Of a stretch of 64,000 nucleotides of DNA, positions 43,686 to 53,705 are shown one piece after another. Both the position numbers and the translations under genes were made by a program. The notes beneath the pieces were generated by a model that saw only the letters and a list, made by a program, of their open reading frames with translations, searched no databases and was not told the origin of the DNA. This DNA comes from Dehalobacter sp. 12DCB1 (GTDB lineage: Bacteria > Bacillota > Desulfitobacteriia > Desulfitobacteriales > Syntrophobotulaceae): positions 1 to 64,000 of the forward strand of contig NZ_POSF01000020.1 in the NCBI RefSeq assembly GCF_004343605.1, given 5' to 3'. Each line of letters opens with the position of its first letter. The first letter of the stretch is position 1.

Positions 43686-45035
43686 ATGTTTTTCCATGGC
43701 TGCGGTGTTAAACAGAGCGCTTTTTTGTCTAAAGCTTTTTGCCTATTATTTGTTGTAATGCTTTTTTTGATTACCCTGACACCGAATGCAGCGCTTGCAA
43801 GGGAGGTAACTGTGAAGCTTGTCTGGCAGTTTCCTGAAACCAGCTGGTTGGAAATTGAAGTCAGACAGGGCAGTTATACCCTCGACTATAATGATTTCAG
43901 CGTCAGCCTAACAGCCGGGGACCGTTGTCAGATCGGCCAGAGCAGTATGGCAAATTTCCTGGCTGTCGGTGATCGGTTCGTGATTCTGGAGAAAAATAAA
44001 ATTAAGCTTACCTCCAAGAATCAGGGCATTTTTCGGATCAGAGAACCCGAAAAGGATTGGATCAGCTACCGCGGAAATCTTTCTATTGTGAAAGAAAACG
44101 GTTGCTGGAAACTGTATAATTCACTTGAGCAGGAAGACTACTTGAAAGGAGTCGTTCCGATAGAGATGAGCAATGCCTGGGCCGCAAAAGGTTTCGAAGC
44201 CCTGAAAGCGCAGGCGGTCGCCGCAAGGACATATTTGCTGAAAAATATAAACGATGGTGTTATCACGGATTCACCCGATATCCATCAGGCTTACCTCGGC
44301 AAATCTGTGGAAGGGGCAGCCAGCCAGGCGGTGACTGCAACGACGGGAGAGGTTCTGGCTGATCAGGATACCGGCAGACCCATTTCAATTTTCTACTCTT
44401 CGCATAACGGCGGTTATATGGAGGCCCCTCAGAATGTCTGGCAAAATCAGGACGCTCATTATACGTCTACTCCGGATCCATTTTCCAACGGCATTGGGGG
44501 TTATACCGACCACTGGAGGTTTGTGATTGCCGCGGATGTTCTTGGAAAAGCTTTTGATCTGGCCCCTGTAAGACAGGTGAAACTGGCGAAATATGTATCG
44601 GGCCGCGTATACCGTGTCGTGCTTCAAGATTGGTTAGGCAACGAAAAAACGGTATCCGGCGGGGATTTTGTCCGCAAATTTTATCCTGAAGGATCTCTAT
44701 CAAGTGATTCTTTCCTTGGAAGACTATTTAAGGTAGAATATATCATGCCTGTACTTCAGAAAAATACCCCGGAGATTTGTTTGACTGGGAATCCTTCGGC
44801 AGGGACCTCCGCGGAAAAAGGCACTGGTCCACTGCTCTCCAGGATCAAAAGCTCCAATGACGGTATAGCAGAAAAACCTGGAATATACGGTGTATTTGTT
44901 TTCAATGGCAGGGGCTGGGGGCACGGCGTCGGGATGTCCCAATGGGGTGCCTATGATATGGCAATGCAAGGCTATTCTTATCAGGATATCCTAAACTATT
45001 ACTATAAAAATATTGATTTGGTGAAAATGGAGTAG
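43686..45035 (+). CDS. SpoIID/LytB-domain protein
   Basis: A 449-residue exported protein: hydrophobic signal (FLSKAFCLLFVVMLFLITL, then ALARE) followed by a SpoIID domain. The catalytic region YLKGVVPIEMSNAW, then FEALKAQAVAARTYLL, includes the Glu used by SpoIID to cleave glycan strands without stem peptides. HNGGYMEAPQNVW and the final GRGWGHGVGMSQWGAYDMA are family landmarks. In sporulation SpoIID acts in engulfment; whether this copy is the sporulation protein or a vegetative homologue cannot be told. ATG 43686 follows GAAGGAG. It starts 146 bases after ruvB and precedes queA closely. Confidence 0.88.
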   Translation: MFFHGCGVKQSAFLSKAFCLLFVVMLFLITLTPNAALAREVTVKLVWQFPETSWLEIEVRQGSYTLDYNDFSVSLTAGDRCQIGQSSMANFLAVGDRFVILEKNKIKLTSKNQGIFRIREPEKDWISYRGNLSIVKENGCWKLYNSLEQEDYLKGVVPIEMSNAWAAKGFEALKAQAVAARTYLLKNINDGVITDSPDIHQAYLGKSVEGAASQAVTATTGEVLADQDTGRPISIFYSSHNGGYMEAPQNVWQNQDAHYTSTPDPFSNGIGGYTDHWRFVIAADVLGKAFDLAPVRQVKLAKYVSGRVYRVVLQDWLGNEKTVSGGDFVRKFYPEGSLSSDSFLGRLFKVEYIMPVLQKNTPEICLTGNPSAGTSAEKGTGPLLSRIKSSNDGIAEKPGIYGVFVFNGRGWGHGVGMSQWGAYDMAMQGYSYQDILNYYYKNIDLVKME

Positions 45036-45041
45036 CAGAGA

Positions 45042-46082
45042 ATGAGGTTGGAGGATTTTGAATACGACTTGCCGGAAAGACTGATTGCTCAAACACCGGC
45101 AGAACCGCGGGATTCATCAAGGCTGATGCTGGTGGATAAAGCCAAAGGTGAAATATTTCATTACTTATTCCAGGATATTGTGCAATTCTTTAATGCGGGA
45201 GACGTGCTTGTCTTGAACAAGACTAGGGTGATTCCGGCCAGATTAATTGGGGAAAAAGAAGGTACCGGAGCAAAAATTGAGGTGCTCCTGCTAAAGAGAA
45301 TAGACAGGGATCGCTGGGAAGTCCTGGTTAGACCCGGCAAAAGGCTAAAACCGGGTCAAAACGTTATTTTCGGGGGAGGACTTTTGTACGGGGAACTGAT
45401 CGAAATTCTTGACGATGGAAACAGGATCATCCGTTTTACGTATTCAGGCCTGTTTGAGGAAGTCCTGGACAGTCTCGGCGAGATGCCTTTACCTCCGTAT
45501 ATCACAGCAAAATTAAACGATAAAGAGCGGTATCAGACTGTTTATGCCAAAGAAAATGGTTCGGCTGCGGCGCCTACGGCAGGCCTGCATTTTACGGAAG
45601 AGCTGCTGCACAGGATTAGGGACAACGGAGTAGAGGTTCTTGAAGTCCTGTTGCATGTCGGTCTGGGAACGTTTCGGCCGGTAAAGACGGAAGAAATCAC
45701 CGAACACCAAATGCACACGGAATATTTCAGCATTGATTCTGAGACTGCCGCCAGAATCTCTCTGGCCAAAAAAGAAGGCCGCAGGGTGATTGCGGTTGGG
45801 ACAACCGTGGTCCGGACATTGGAATCCGCTGCAGGACTTTGTCAGGATGCTTCCAGGAATGTGCTGTCCGAGACCGAAGGCTGGACGGATATTTTTATCT
45901 ACCCCGGATATCAATTCAAAATTGTCGATGCCTTAATCACAAATTTCCACTTTCCGCGCTCGACACTGCTGATGCTGGTCAGTGCATTTGCAGGTCGGGA
46001 ATTGATTCTGAAAGCGTATCAGACTGCAGTCCGTGAGGAATATCGTTTTTTCAGTTTCGGGGACGCTATGTTTTTAGTTTAA
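45042..46082 (+). CDS. queA: S-adenosylmethionine:tRNA ribosyltransferase-isomerase
   Basis: A 346-residue enzyme transferring the ribosyl part of SAM to 7-aminomethyl-deazaguanine in tRNA, giving epoxyqueuosine. Typical blocks are the start [57 protein letters not shown] and [22 protein letters not shown] 45042 begins 7 bases after the preceding stop. It is followed by tgt, the previous step in the pathway. Confidence 0.97.
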   Translation: MRLEDFEYDLPERLIAQTPAEPRDSSRLMLVDKAKGEIFHYLFQDIVQFFNAGDVLVLNKTRVIPARLIGEKEGTGAKIEVLLLKRIDRDRWEVLVRPGKRLKPGQNVIFGGGLLYGELIEILDDGNRIIRFTYSGLFEEVLDSLGEMPLPPYITAKLNDKERYQTVYAKENGSAAAPTAGLHFTEELLHRIRDNGVEVLEVLLHVGLGTFRPVKTEEITEHQMHTEYFSIDSETAARISLAKKEGRRVIAVGTTVVRTLESAAGLCQDASRNVLSETEGWTDIFIYPGYQFKIVDALITNFHFPRSTLLMLVSAFAGRELILKAYQTAVREEYRFFSFGDAMFLV

Positions 46083-46159
46083 CATGGGGAGAATACACGC
46101 ATTCTAGTTCTCGTTAATACATGGAGAATGCCATGTTTCAGGGTTAATTTAACAAATAG

Positions 46160-47296
<1,137 letters not shown>

Positions 47297-47391
47297 TCTA
47301 AATACATGCTGAATTTACGGAATAAAGATGATATAATCAGGTATAGTATGCATATTTAGGTAATTTACAATTTAAGGGGGATTCTTTACTT

Positions 47392-47766
47392 ATGGATCAA
47401 AGTACGACAACGATGATGTATTTTGCAGTATTTGTTATTATGATTATCTTTATGTTTGTTTTGCCGAGCAGAAAGCAGAAACAAGAGCGGCAGAGACTGA
47501 TGGAGTCCATTAAAATCAAGGCTAAAGTCATAACGATTGGCGGAATATTAGGTACCATTACCAAAATAAAAGAAGATACGGTTGTCATCAAGATTGCCAG
47601 CAATGTTGAAATTGAAATACTTAAGTCTGCGATCAAAAGTGCCGAGGGCGGCAAAGAAACGCCTGTCAAGACTCATAAGAAAAATAAGCCTGAACCCGAA
47701 GAAGAGGCTGAAGAAACCGAAGAAATCGATGAAGATAACGATACCAAGGTTAAAGACGATAAATAA
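47392..47766 (+). CDS. yajC: Preprotein translocase subunit YajC
   Basis: A 124-residue protein with one N-terminal transmembrane helix (MYFAVFVIMIIFMFVLPSRKQKQ) and the small YajC domain (KVITIGGILGTITKIKEDTVVIKI). A highly acidic tail (EPEEEAEETEEIDEDND) ends it. It associates with SecDF and YidC in protein export. ATG 47392 follows AAGGGGG. Followed by a hairpin and a separate secD promoter. Confidence 0.94.
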   Translation: MDQSTTTMMYFAVFVIMIIFMFVLPSRKQKQERQRLMESIKIKAKVITIGGILGTITKIKEDTVVIKIASNVEIEILKSAIKSAEGGKETPVKTHKKNKPEPEEEAEETEEIDEDNDTKVKDDK

Positions 47767-47813
47767 GCTGCGTTAAAAAACAGTTTCGTTTACGGAAATT
47801 TGATTCCAAATAT

Positions 47814-47840
47814 AAGCAAGTGCCGAAACACTTGCTTATT
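47814..47840 (+). terminator. Hairpin after yajC
   Basis: AAGCAAGTG (47814-47822) pairs with CACTTGCTT (47829-47837) around CCGAAA; only a weak T-rich tail follows. Confidence 0.55.
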
Positions 47841-47849
47841 GCTTTGAAA

Positions 47850-47879
47850 TTGACACCTCAAATGCAAAAAGGATATAAT
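47850..47879 (+). promoter_or_regulatory. Sigma-A promoter of secDF
   Basis: Perfect TTGACA (47850-47855) and TATAAT (47874-47879) with an 18-bp spacer. Confidence 0.8.
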
Positions 47880-47925
47880 AATGCTTGTATGGGAGAGTCC
47901 CTTTATTCTATTAGGAGGAAAAAGG

Positions 47926-49167
47926 ATGAAACGGGGAAATACTTTAAAACTTGCAATAGCCGTAATTCTAGTTGCTGTTGTGGTATTCTTTTCGATCCAG
48001 CCGCTGACAGATTCTAAAAGCGGGATTCCGCTGGGACTTGATTTACGCGGTGGCGTTCATCTGGTTTTACAGGCGGAGATGGGTAAAGACGGTGCAGAGA
48101 TTACCAACGACGATATGGATAAAGCGCGGGCTGTCATTGAAGAACGTGTCAACGGGCTCGGAGTAGCCGAACCTTATATTCAGACGAACTATGACAAAAA
48201 GAGAATTATTGTTGAGCTGGCCGGAGTCGCTGATCCCGATGAGGCTGTTAAAGTCCTGCAAACAACCGCTAAGCTGACTTTCCGGGATCCCCAGGGAAAT
48301 ATCCTGATGGACGGTTCCCTATTGAAGGATGCTAAGGCAGCAGTCGATACCTCGAACGGCGGCACGGATTATGTTGTGCAAATATCATTTGCTTCTGAGG
48401 GTACCACGAAGTTTGCTGATATTACAACGAAATATCTTAATCAGAAAATTGGTATCTATCTGGATGAGCGAAAGATCCAGGATCCGGTAGTTTCTGTGCC
48501 GATTGTAGACGGACAAGGCCAGATCCAAGGCTATTCCTCCCTGGAAGAAGCAGCTCAGTATGCCGTCATGTTCCGTTCCGGTGCGTTGCCAGTCAGTATG
48601 AGCATTGTTGAAAAAAACCAGGTAGGCGCACTTTTGGGTGCTGATTCCCTGAATAAGAGCCTAAATGCGTGCGTCATTGCACTGATCTTTATTTTCTTAT
48701 TCATGCTGCTGCTCTATCGTTTACCAGGGCTGGTCGCTGATTTTTCTCTTGTGGTCTTTTCAGTGATTGTACTCTGGGTTTTATACGGGATTGGGACGGT
48801 TCTTACCTTGCCAGGCATTGCAGGGTTTGTCTTATCCATTGGAATGGCCGTCGATTTGAATATTATTGTCTACGAAAGAATCAAGGAAGAACTAAAGCTT
48901 GGCAAATCGCTGCGGGCTGCCGTGGATGCCGGATTCAGCCGGGCCTTCATTACGGTGTTTGACTCTAATATTACGACCATTTTTGCTGCTCTGGCATTAT
49001 TCCTGCTCGGTTCTGCTTCGATCAAAGGTTTTGCAATTACGCTGATTGTCGGTATCGTTGCGAGCCTGTTTACGGCTATTACGTTTACCCGCTGGATTAT
49101 GCGCTGGATTGTTGGAATCAACCCGCGGATGAGCAAATGGCTGTTTGGCGTAAAGGAGGTAAAATAA
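47926..49167 (+). CDS. secD: Protein translocase subunit SecD
   Basis: A 413-residue, six-helix membrane protein that uses the proton gradient to pull secreted proteins outward. The SecD start GIPLGLDLRGGVHLVLQ, the P1 head domain, and C-terminal LTLPGIAGFVLSIGMAVDLNIIVYERIKEEL are clear. It is a compact Firmicute-type SecD. ATG 47926 is the start because AGGAGG (47912-47917) precedes it; the in-frame ATG at 47881 lies almost on the -10 box. Directly followed by secF. Confidence 0.96.
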   Translation: MKRGNTLKLAIAVILVAVVVFFSIQPLTDSKSGIPLGLDLRGGVHLVLQAEMGKDGAEITNDDMDKARAVIEERVNGLGVAEPYIQTNYDKKRIIVELAGVADPDEAVKVLQTTAKLTFRDPQGNILMDGSLLKDAKAAVDTSNGGTDYVVQISFASEGTTKFADITTKYLNQKIGIYLDERKIQDPVVSVPIVDGQGQIQGYSSLEEAAQYAVMFRSGALPVSMSIVEKNQVGALLGADSLNKSLNACVIALIFIFLFMLLLYRLPGLVADFSLVVFSVIVLWVLYGIGTVLTLPGIAGFVLSIGMAVDLNIIVYERIKEELKLGKSLRAAVDAGFSRAFITVFDSNITTIFAALALFLLGSASIKGFAITLIVGIVASLFTAITFTRWIMRWIVGINPRMSKWLFGVKEVK

Positions 49168-50166
49168 GTGGCTGACAAGTATAAAGACAAAAAAACACCT
49201 AAAAATGCGGCCCCGGTCGTTACCCCTGCCGCCAGCGAAGCCAGTTACGATGATGTCAAACATGAACATAGACTGTATTTTAATATTGTAAAAAAACGCT
49301 ATATCTGGTTTGTCTTATCTTTGATTCTTCTGATTCCTGGTATTACTTCGCTTTGTACGCAGGGACTGAATCTCAGCATCGACTATAAAGGCGGTTCGAT
49401 GTTCAATATTCAGTTTAACGAAAAAGTAACCCAGGCGGATATCAACCAGGCCGTGGATTCTGTTGGGCTGACCGGTAGCGTACAGCTGACAAATGGTGAC
49501 ATTTCGGCTATCGTCAGAACGGAAGCTTTGGATCAGACCAAGAGGGACGAGCTTCTGGCGGCAATTCAGAAACAGGCTGGAACGTTCGATATAAAAAATG
49601 TTGAAGAACAGCTTGTTCAGCCTGCTATCGGCAACGAACTGAAATCGGGAGCGATGAAGTCGCTGGCGGTTGCGTCTGTTTTGATTCTGATTTATGTTTC
49701 GTTCCGTTTCCGTTTTGTGTATGCTGCTTCGAGCGTCATTGCGCTTCTGCATGATATACTTATTACTTTGGGCTTGTTCTCAATATTCCAGTGGGAAATT
49801 GATGCAGCGTTCATCGCGGCAATTCTCACCATCTTTGGTTATTCGATTAATGATACCGTCGTCATCTATGACCGTATCAGAGAGAATGAAAGACGCATGA
49901 AAAAGAAAGACAGCTTCGAGGATATGGTGGACAAATCTGTCTGGCAGACGATGGGCCGTTCCGTAAAGACTGTCTGCACCGTGCTGATTGCTCTGCTCGC
50001 AATATTCTTCCTGGGCGGAGAATCGACCAGAACCTTCTCCCTGGCAATGATTATCGGCGTATTTTTCGGGGCCTATTCATCCATTTGCATTGCCAGCCAG
50101 CTTGTCGTTGAGATTAAAAAGAGAACCAGCGAAGACAATAAAAAAGATAATCCGGCTGAAAGCTAA
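49168..50166 (+). CDS. secF: Protein translocase subunit SecF
   Basis: A 332-residue partner of SecD. It has six membrane helices with LNLSIDYKGGSMFNIQF in the first periplasmic domain, FGYSINDTVVIYDRIREN in helix 5 region and TFSLAMIIGVFFGAYSSICIAS at the end. GTG 49168 begins immediately after the secD stop, inside an AAGGAGG-driven coupling. Followed by a good terminator. Confidence 0.96.
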   Translation: MADKYKDKKTPKNAAPVVTPAASEASYDDVKHEHRLYFNIVKKRYIWFVLSLILLIPGITSLCTQGLNLSIDYKGGSMFNIQFNEKVTQADINQAVDSVGLTGSVQLTNGDISAIVRTEALDQTKRDELLAAIQKQAGTFDIKNVEEQLVQPAIGNELKSGAMKSLAVASVLILIYVSFRFRFVYAASSVIALLHDILITLGLFSIFQWEIDAAFIAAILTIFGYSINDTVVIYDRIRENERRMKKKDSFEDMVDKSVWQTMGRSVKTVCTVLIALLAIFFLGGESTRTFSLAMIIGVFFGAYSSICIASQLVVEIKKRTSEDNKKDNPAES

Positions 50167-50182
50167 ATTCATGCTATCATTC

Positions 50183-50214
50183 AAGGATCCCGGATTTTCC
50201 GGGGTCCTTTTTGA
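50183..50214 (+). terminator. Terminator after secF
   Basis: AAGGATCCCGG pairs with CCGGGGTCCTT around a short ATTTT loop (one imperfect pair), followed by TTTTT. Confidence 0.85.
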
Positions 50215-50309
50215 CATTCATGGAGAAGTTAATGCTGCCGGAGCAGTGCCAAGGACAGCAAAGAGAAGCGTTATTGCTGATATAATTCATACATAATTAC
50301 ATAATACTA

Positions 50310-50415
50310 GTCTCCATAATGTATAGACAGCGTAAGCGGAGCATGGATTGCGCAGCGCGGCTATTTGCGCCACGGAGGGTGCAACTTGCCGAAAGCGGCT
50401 ATACATTATGGAGAC
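50310..50415 (+). repeat. Large imperfect palindromic element, copy C (short)
   Basis: Perfect 17-bp terminal inverted repeat GTCTCCATAATGTATAG (50310-50326) / CTATACATTATGGAGAC (50399-50415). The interior shares AAGCGGAGCATGGATTGCG, AGCGCGGCT and GCCGAAAGCGG with copy B but lacks about 55 bases of the middle. It lies between secF and the next gene. Confidence 0.8.
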
Positions 50416-50456
50416 CAGCCCAAGTAATATATGACACTTAGAAAGGGCGAGAATTA

Positions 50457-51188
50457 ATGAAGCTAACAGTTCTAGGCTGCTGGGGAGCATATCCCGAAGC
50501 AGGAGAGGCAACATCCGGGTATCTTTTACAGACAGGCAGGCATACAGTCCTGTTGGACTGCGGCAGCGGGGTATTGGCAAATTTATGGAAGCATGTTTCC
50601 CACGAGCAGATCGACGCGGTTTTTATTTCCCATTTTCACCATGACCATACGGCAGATCTCGGATGCCTTCTATATGCGAGCAAATTTGCGTTTGCGTTTA
50701 AGAAAAGAACACAGCCGCTTCCTGTTTATGCGAGTAATCAGCCGGGATGCTTTAAGGAATTGACCTTTGGTGAATATAGCAGCGGTATCGAAATAAAGTC
50801 GGATACGGTTCTCGATCTTGACGGTTTGAAAGTTTCCTTTGCTCCAACCGTCCATGATGCCTATAACCTGGCAATGAAGCTTGAATATGCCGGTAAAGTC
50901 CTGATCTATACCGGTGATCTTGGGCCTGCATCTGATTTAAGCCAGTTTGAAGGCGGAGCAGATCTATTGATTACTGAATCAAGCCTATATGCCCATGAAA
51001 CCGGCTTATTCCAGGGGCATCTGACCTCTACCGAAGCTGCGGCCCTGGCCAGACGTATCGACGCAAAAGCACTTCTTCTGACCCATTTCCCGCATATTGG
51101 TGAAACAGCAAAGTTGGCAGATGAAGCTTCCCAGTATTATGCCGGCAAAATCTATTTGGCAAAAACCAATCTTACAGTAGAATTCTAA
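50457..51188 (+). CDS. MBL-fold metallo-hydrolase (RNase Z-like group)
   Basis: A 243-residue cytosolic beta-lactamase-fold hydrolase with the dinuclear zinc motif HFHHDHTADL (near 60-69), YTGDLG (near 152) and LLTHFPH (near 203). The start MKLTVLGCWGAYPEAGEATSGYLL is typical of the RNase Z/phosphodiesterase branch, but the length is below that of true RNase Z and the exosite arm is not evident. The substrate is unknown; a cyclic-nucleotide or nucleic acid phosphodiester is likely. ATG 50457 follows AAAGGGCGAG. Confidence 0.85.
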   Translation: MKLTVLGCWGAYPEAGEATSGYLLQTGRHTVLLDCGSGVLANLWKHVSHEQIDAVFISHFHHDHTADLGCLLYASKFAFAFKKRTQPLPVYASNQPGCFKELTFGEYSSGIEIKSDTVLDLDGLKVSFAPTVHDAYNLAMKLEYAGKVLIYTGDLGPASDLSQFEGGADLLITESSLYAHETGLFQGHLTSTEAAALARRIDAKALLLTHFPHIGETAKLADEASQYYAGKIYLAKTNLTVEF

Positions 51189-51338
51189 TTGGAGACAGTG
51201 TGCGTCTTTCATTTAAGTTAATAAACAACAAGTAAGTTAATAAACAACATGAACAATGAATAGACTGAACTGATATAGTTCGTGCATTTATTTGCGTTCT
51301 GTACTATAATACAGACAAGAGAGAGGAGAGATAGCAGA

Positions 51339-53030
51339 ATGAAAATGACCGGAGCACAAGCAATCATCGAATGTCTTAAAAAGGAAGATGTACAAGTCGT
51401 TTTTGGCTATCCCGGCGGATCGGTCTTAACTTTGTATGATGCGCTGTATATGTCCGAATTTCCTCATGTTCTGCCAAGACATGAACAGGGCGCAATCCAT
51501 GCTGCCGACGGTTACGCCAGGGCAACAGGCAAGGTCGGCGTGTGTATGGCGACTTCCGGCCCTGGGGCCACGAATCTTATCACTGGAATTGCCACAGCCT
51601 ATATGGATTCTGTTCCGCTGGTGCTGATTACCGGTCAGGTTGCCGTACCTTTTTTAGGGCGGGATTCCTTTCAAGAAGCGGATATACGCGGGATTACAAC
51701 CCCGATTACCAAACATAATTACCTGGTTAGGGATGTCAGGGATTTGCCGAAGACCGTGAAAGAAGCTTTTCATATTGCACGTACGGGCCGTCCGGGTCCT
51801 GTTTTAATTGATATTCCGAAAAATATCTTTGCTGAAGAAATAGATTTTGCGTATCCCGCAGAGGTTAATTTAAGAGGTTATACCCCGATCTCCGAGGGAG
51901 ATAGCCGGACGATGGATGCCGTATTTGACGAGCTTAAATTTGCCCAAAAGCCTTTGTTTTTTGTTGGGGGCGGCCTGAATCTGTCGGATACTTCTGAGAT
52001 CATGCGAAAAATAGTAGCCTATACCGGGGTACCAACAGTCTCGAGCCTGATGGGGCTGGGCTGTATCTTGAGCAATGATCCTCGCTTTTTTGGCATGATC
52101 GGGATGCACGGCACATATGCCGGAAATATGTCCACCACCGAGACGGACCTGCTGATTGGAATCGGCGTGCGTTTCGATGACCGGGTCACAGGACGGTTAG
52201 ATCAGTTTGCTTCTAACGCTAAAATTGTGCATTTTGATATTGATCCGGCTGAAATCAATAAAAATGTCCGGGCAAATATCCGGGTGATTGGCGATCTGCG
52301 TTGGACACTCGAGAAGTTCTATCAAAAACTGCAGGAAAAACCTGCTCAAGAATGGCAAGATCAGTTTAAGCCGTGGCTAGAAAAGCTGTCTGGCTGGAAA
52401 AAAGAAAAGCCGCTCATGTATAAAAAAGATACGGATGAAATATTGCCACAGCCTGTCATTGAAAAGATCTGTGAAATCACAGAAGGTAACGCTGTTATTG
52501 TTACGGACGTAGGCCAAAATCAAATGTGGACCGCCCAGTTCTACGGTTTTAAACACCCAAGGTCACTGTTGACTTCCGGAGGACTTGGAACGATGGGTTA
52601 CGGCCTTCCGGCTTCCATGGGAGCCCAGGTCGGGAAGCCAAATAAGAAGGTCATTTGCATATGCGGCGACGGAGGCTTCATGATGAATTGCCAGGAGCTG
52701 ATGACGATTGCTGACTTAAATTTGTCTGTCAAAGTCATGATCTTAAATAACCGGTCTTTGGGAATGGTTGCCCAATGGCAGCGGGAATTCTACAACAGCC
52801 ATTATGCACATTCCTGTATGAGAACGAAAGCAGATTTCGTCCAGATCGCCAAGGCGATGGGCGTTCCTGCCGTCCGTCTTGATAAGAAAGAAGAAATTGA
52901 AGCTGTACTGAAAAAAGCAATCTTCTCGGAAGGCCCGTTCCTGGTAGATATCCGTATTCCTGAAGAAGAGGATGTTTTGCCGATGGTTCCGACCGGGGCC
53001 GGTTTAAACCAAATGATATTGGGGGGCTGA
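51339..53030 (+). CDS. ilvB: Acetolactate synthase large subunit
   Basis: A 563-residue thiamine-diphosphate enzyme making acetolactate or acetohydroxybutyrate for Val, Leu and Ile synthesis. It has FGYPGGSVLTLYDAL and the catalytic-Glu segment PRHEQGAIHAADGYARATG at the N-terminus, the FAD region in the middle, and the ThDP-Mg motif GDGGFMMNCQEL...NN near 455. ATG 51339 follows GAGAGGAGAG. The small regulatory subunit follows after 2 bases. A TATAAT at 51305 may be its -10 box. Confidence 0.96.
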   Translation: MKMTGAQAIIECLKKEDVQVVFGYPGGSVLTLYDALYMSEFPHVLPRHEQGAIHAADGYARATGKVGVCMATSGPGATNLITGIATAYMDSVPLVLITGQVAVPFLGRDSFQEADIRGITTPITKHNYLVRDVRDLPKTVKEAFHIARTGRPGPVLIDIPKNIFAEEIDFAYPAEVNLRGYTPISEGDSRTMDAVFDELKFAQKPLFFVGGGLNLSDTSEIMRKIVAYTGVPTVSSLMGLGCILSNDPRFFGMIGMHGTYAGNMSTTETDLLIGIGVRFDDRVTGRLDQFASNAKIVHFDIDPAEINKNVRANIRVIGDLRWTLEKFYQKLQEKPAQEWQDQFKPWLEKLSGWKKEKPLMYKKDTDEILPQPVIEKICEITEGNAVIVTDVGQNQMWTAQFYGFKHPRSLLTSGGLGTMGYGLPASMGAQVGKPNKKVICICGDGGFMMNCQELMTIADLNLSVKVMILNNRSLGMVAQWQREFYNSHYAHSCMRTKADFVQIAKAMGVPAVRLDKKEEIEAVLKKAIFSEGPFLVDIRIPEEEDVLPMVPTGAGLNQMILGG

Positions 53031-53032
53031 AA

Positions 53033-53530
53033 ATGAAACATACCTTAGTCGTATTGGTGGAAAATAAACCGGGTGTTTTGACCCATGTTTCCGGGTTGAT
53101 CAGTCGGAGGAATTTTAATATCGAAAGCATTAACGCCGGCTATACCGAGGAAGCCGACATGTCCAGAATCACCATTGAGGTTGATGCTGATGATGAATAT
53201 GAATTGGAACAGGTTGTTAATCAGCTCTCCAAGCTAATTGATGTAATCAAAATCATTGATCTTACAGGAAAGGACAGGGTACACAGAGACCTGGCCTTAA
53301 TCAAGGTGAAGGCTTCACCGGAAAACAGGGCAGAAATTATAAACCTCGCCGAAATTTTCCGGGCCCATATTGTCGATGTCAATAAAGAGACCATGATCAT
53401 CGAGCTGACCGGTGAAGATGTCAAAATTGATGCGATTTGCGAACTGCTGGATGACTACGGAATCATTGAAATTGTCAGAACCGGCAAGATAGCGATCTGC
53501 CGGGGACCCAAGGCTGCCAAAGATGTCTAA
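53033..53530 (+). CDS. ilvN: Acetolactate synthase regulatory subunit
   Basis: A 165-residue subunit: an ACT domain at the N-terminus (LVVLVENKPGVLTHVSGLISRRNFNIESI) for valine feedback and a C-terminal ALS_ss domain (RVHRDLALIKVKA, then ETMIIELTG). Length and start match IlvH/IlvN proteins. It follows ilvB at 2 bases. No further branched-chain genes follow. Confidence 0.96.
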   Translation: MKHTLVVLVENKPGVLTHVSGLISRRNFNIESINAGYTEEADMSRITIEVDADDEYELEQVVNQLSKLIDVIKIIDLTGKDRVHRDLALIKVKASPENRAEIINLAEIFRAHIVDVNKETMIIELTGEDVKIDAICELLDDYGIIEIVRTGKIAICRGPKAAKDV

Positions 53531-53705
53531 CATAATATTTGAGTGTAACTGTGGGTCCCGGATGCCCCGCAGTTCCTGTTATATTCGTAATAAATAAGGC
53601 CCCAGTGATGAAGGGATAAGCGTATGAATGTCGAAAATTTATTAAGACTAAGTCAAAATTGATTCGTTACTTTGGAATAGAACTTTCCAGCAAGGAGGTA
53701 TACGG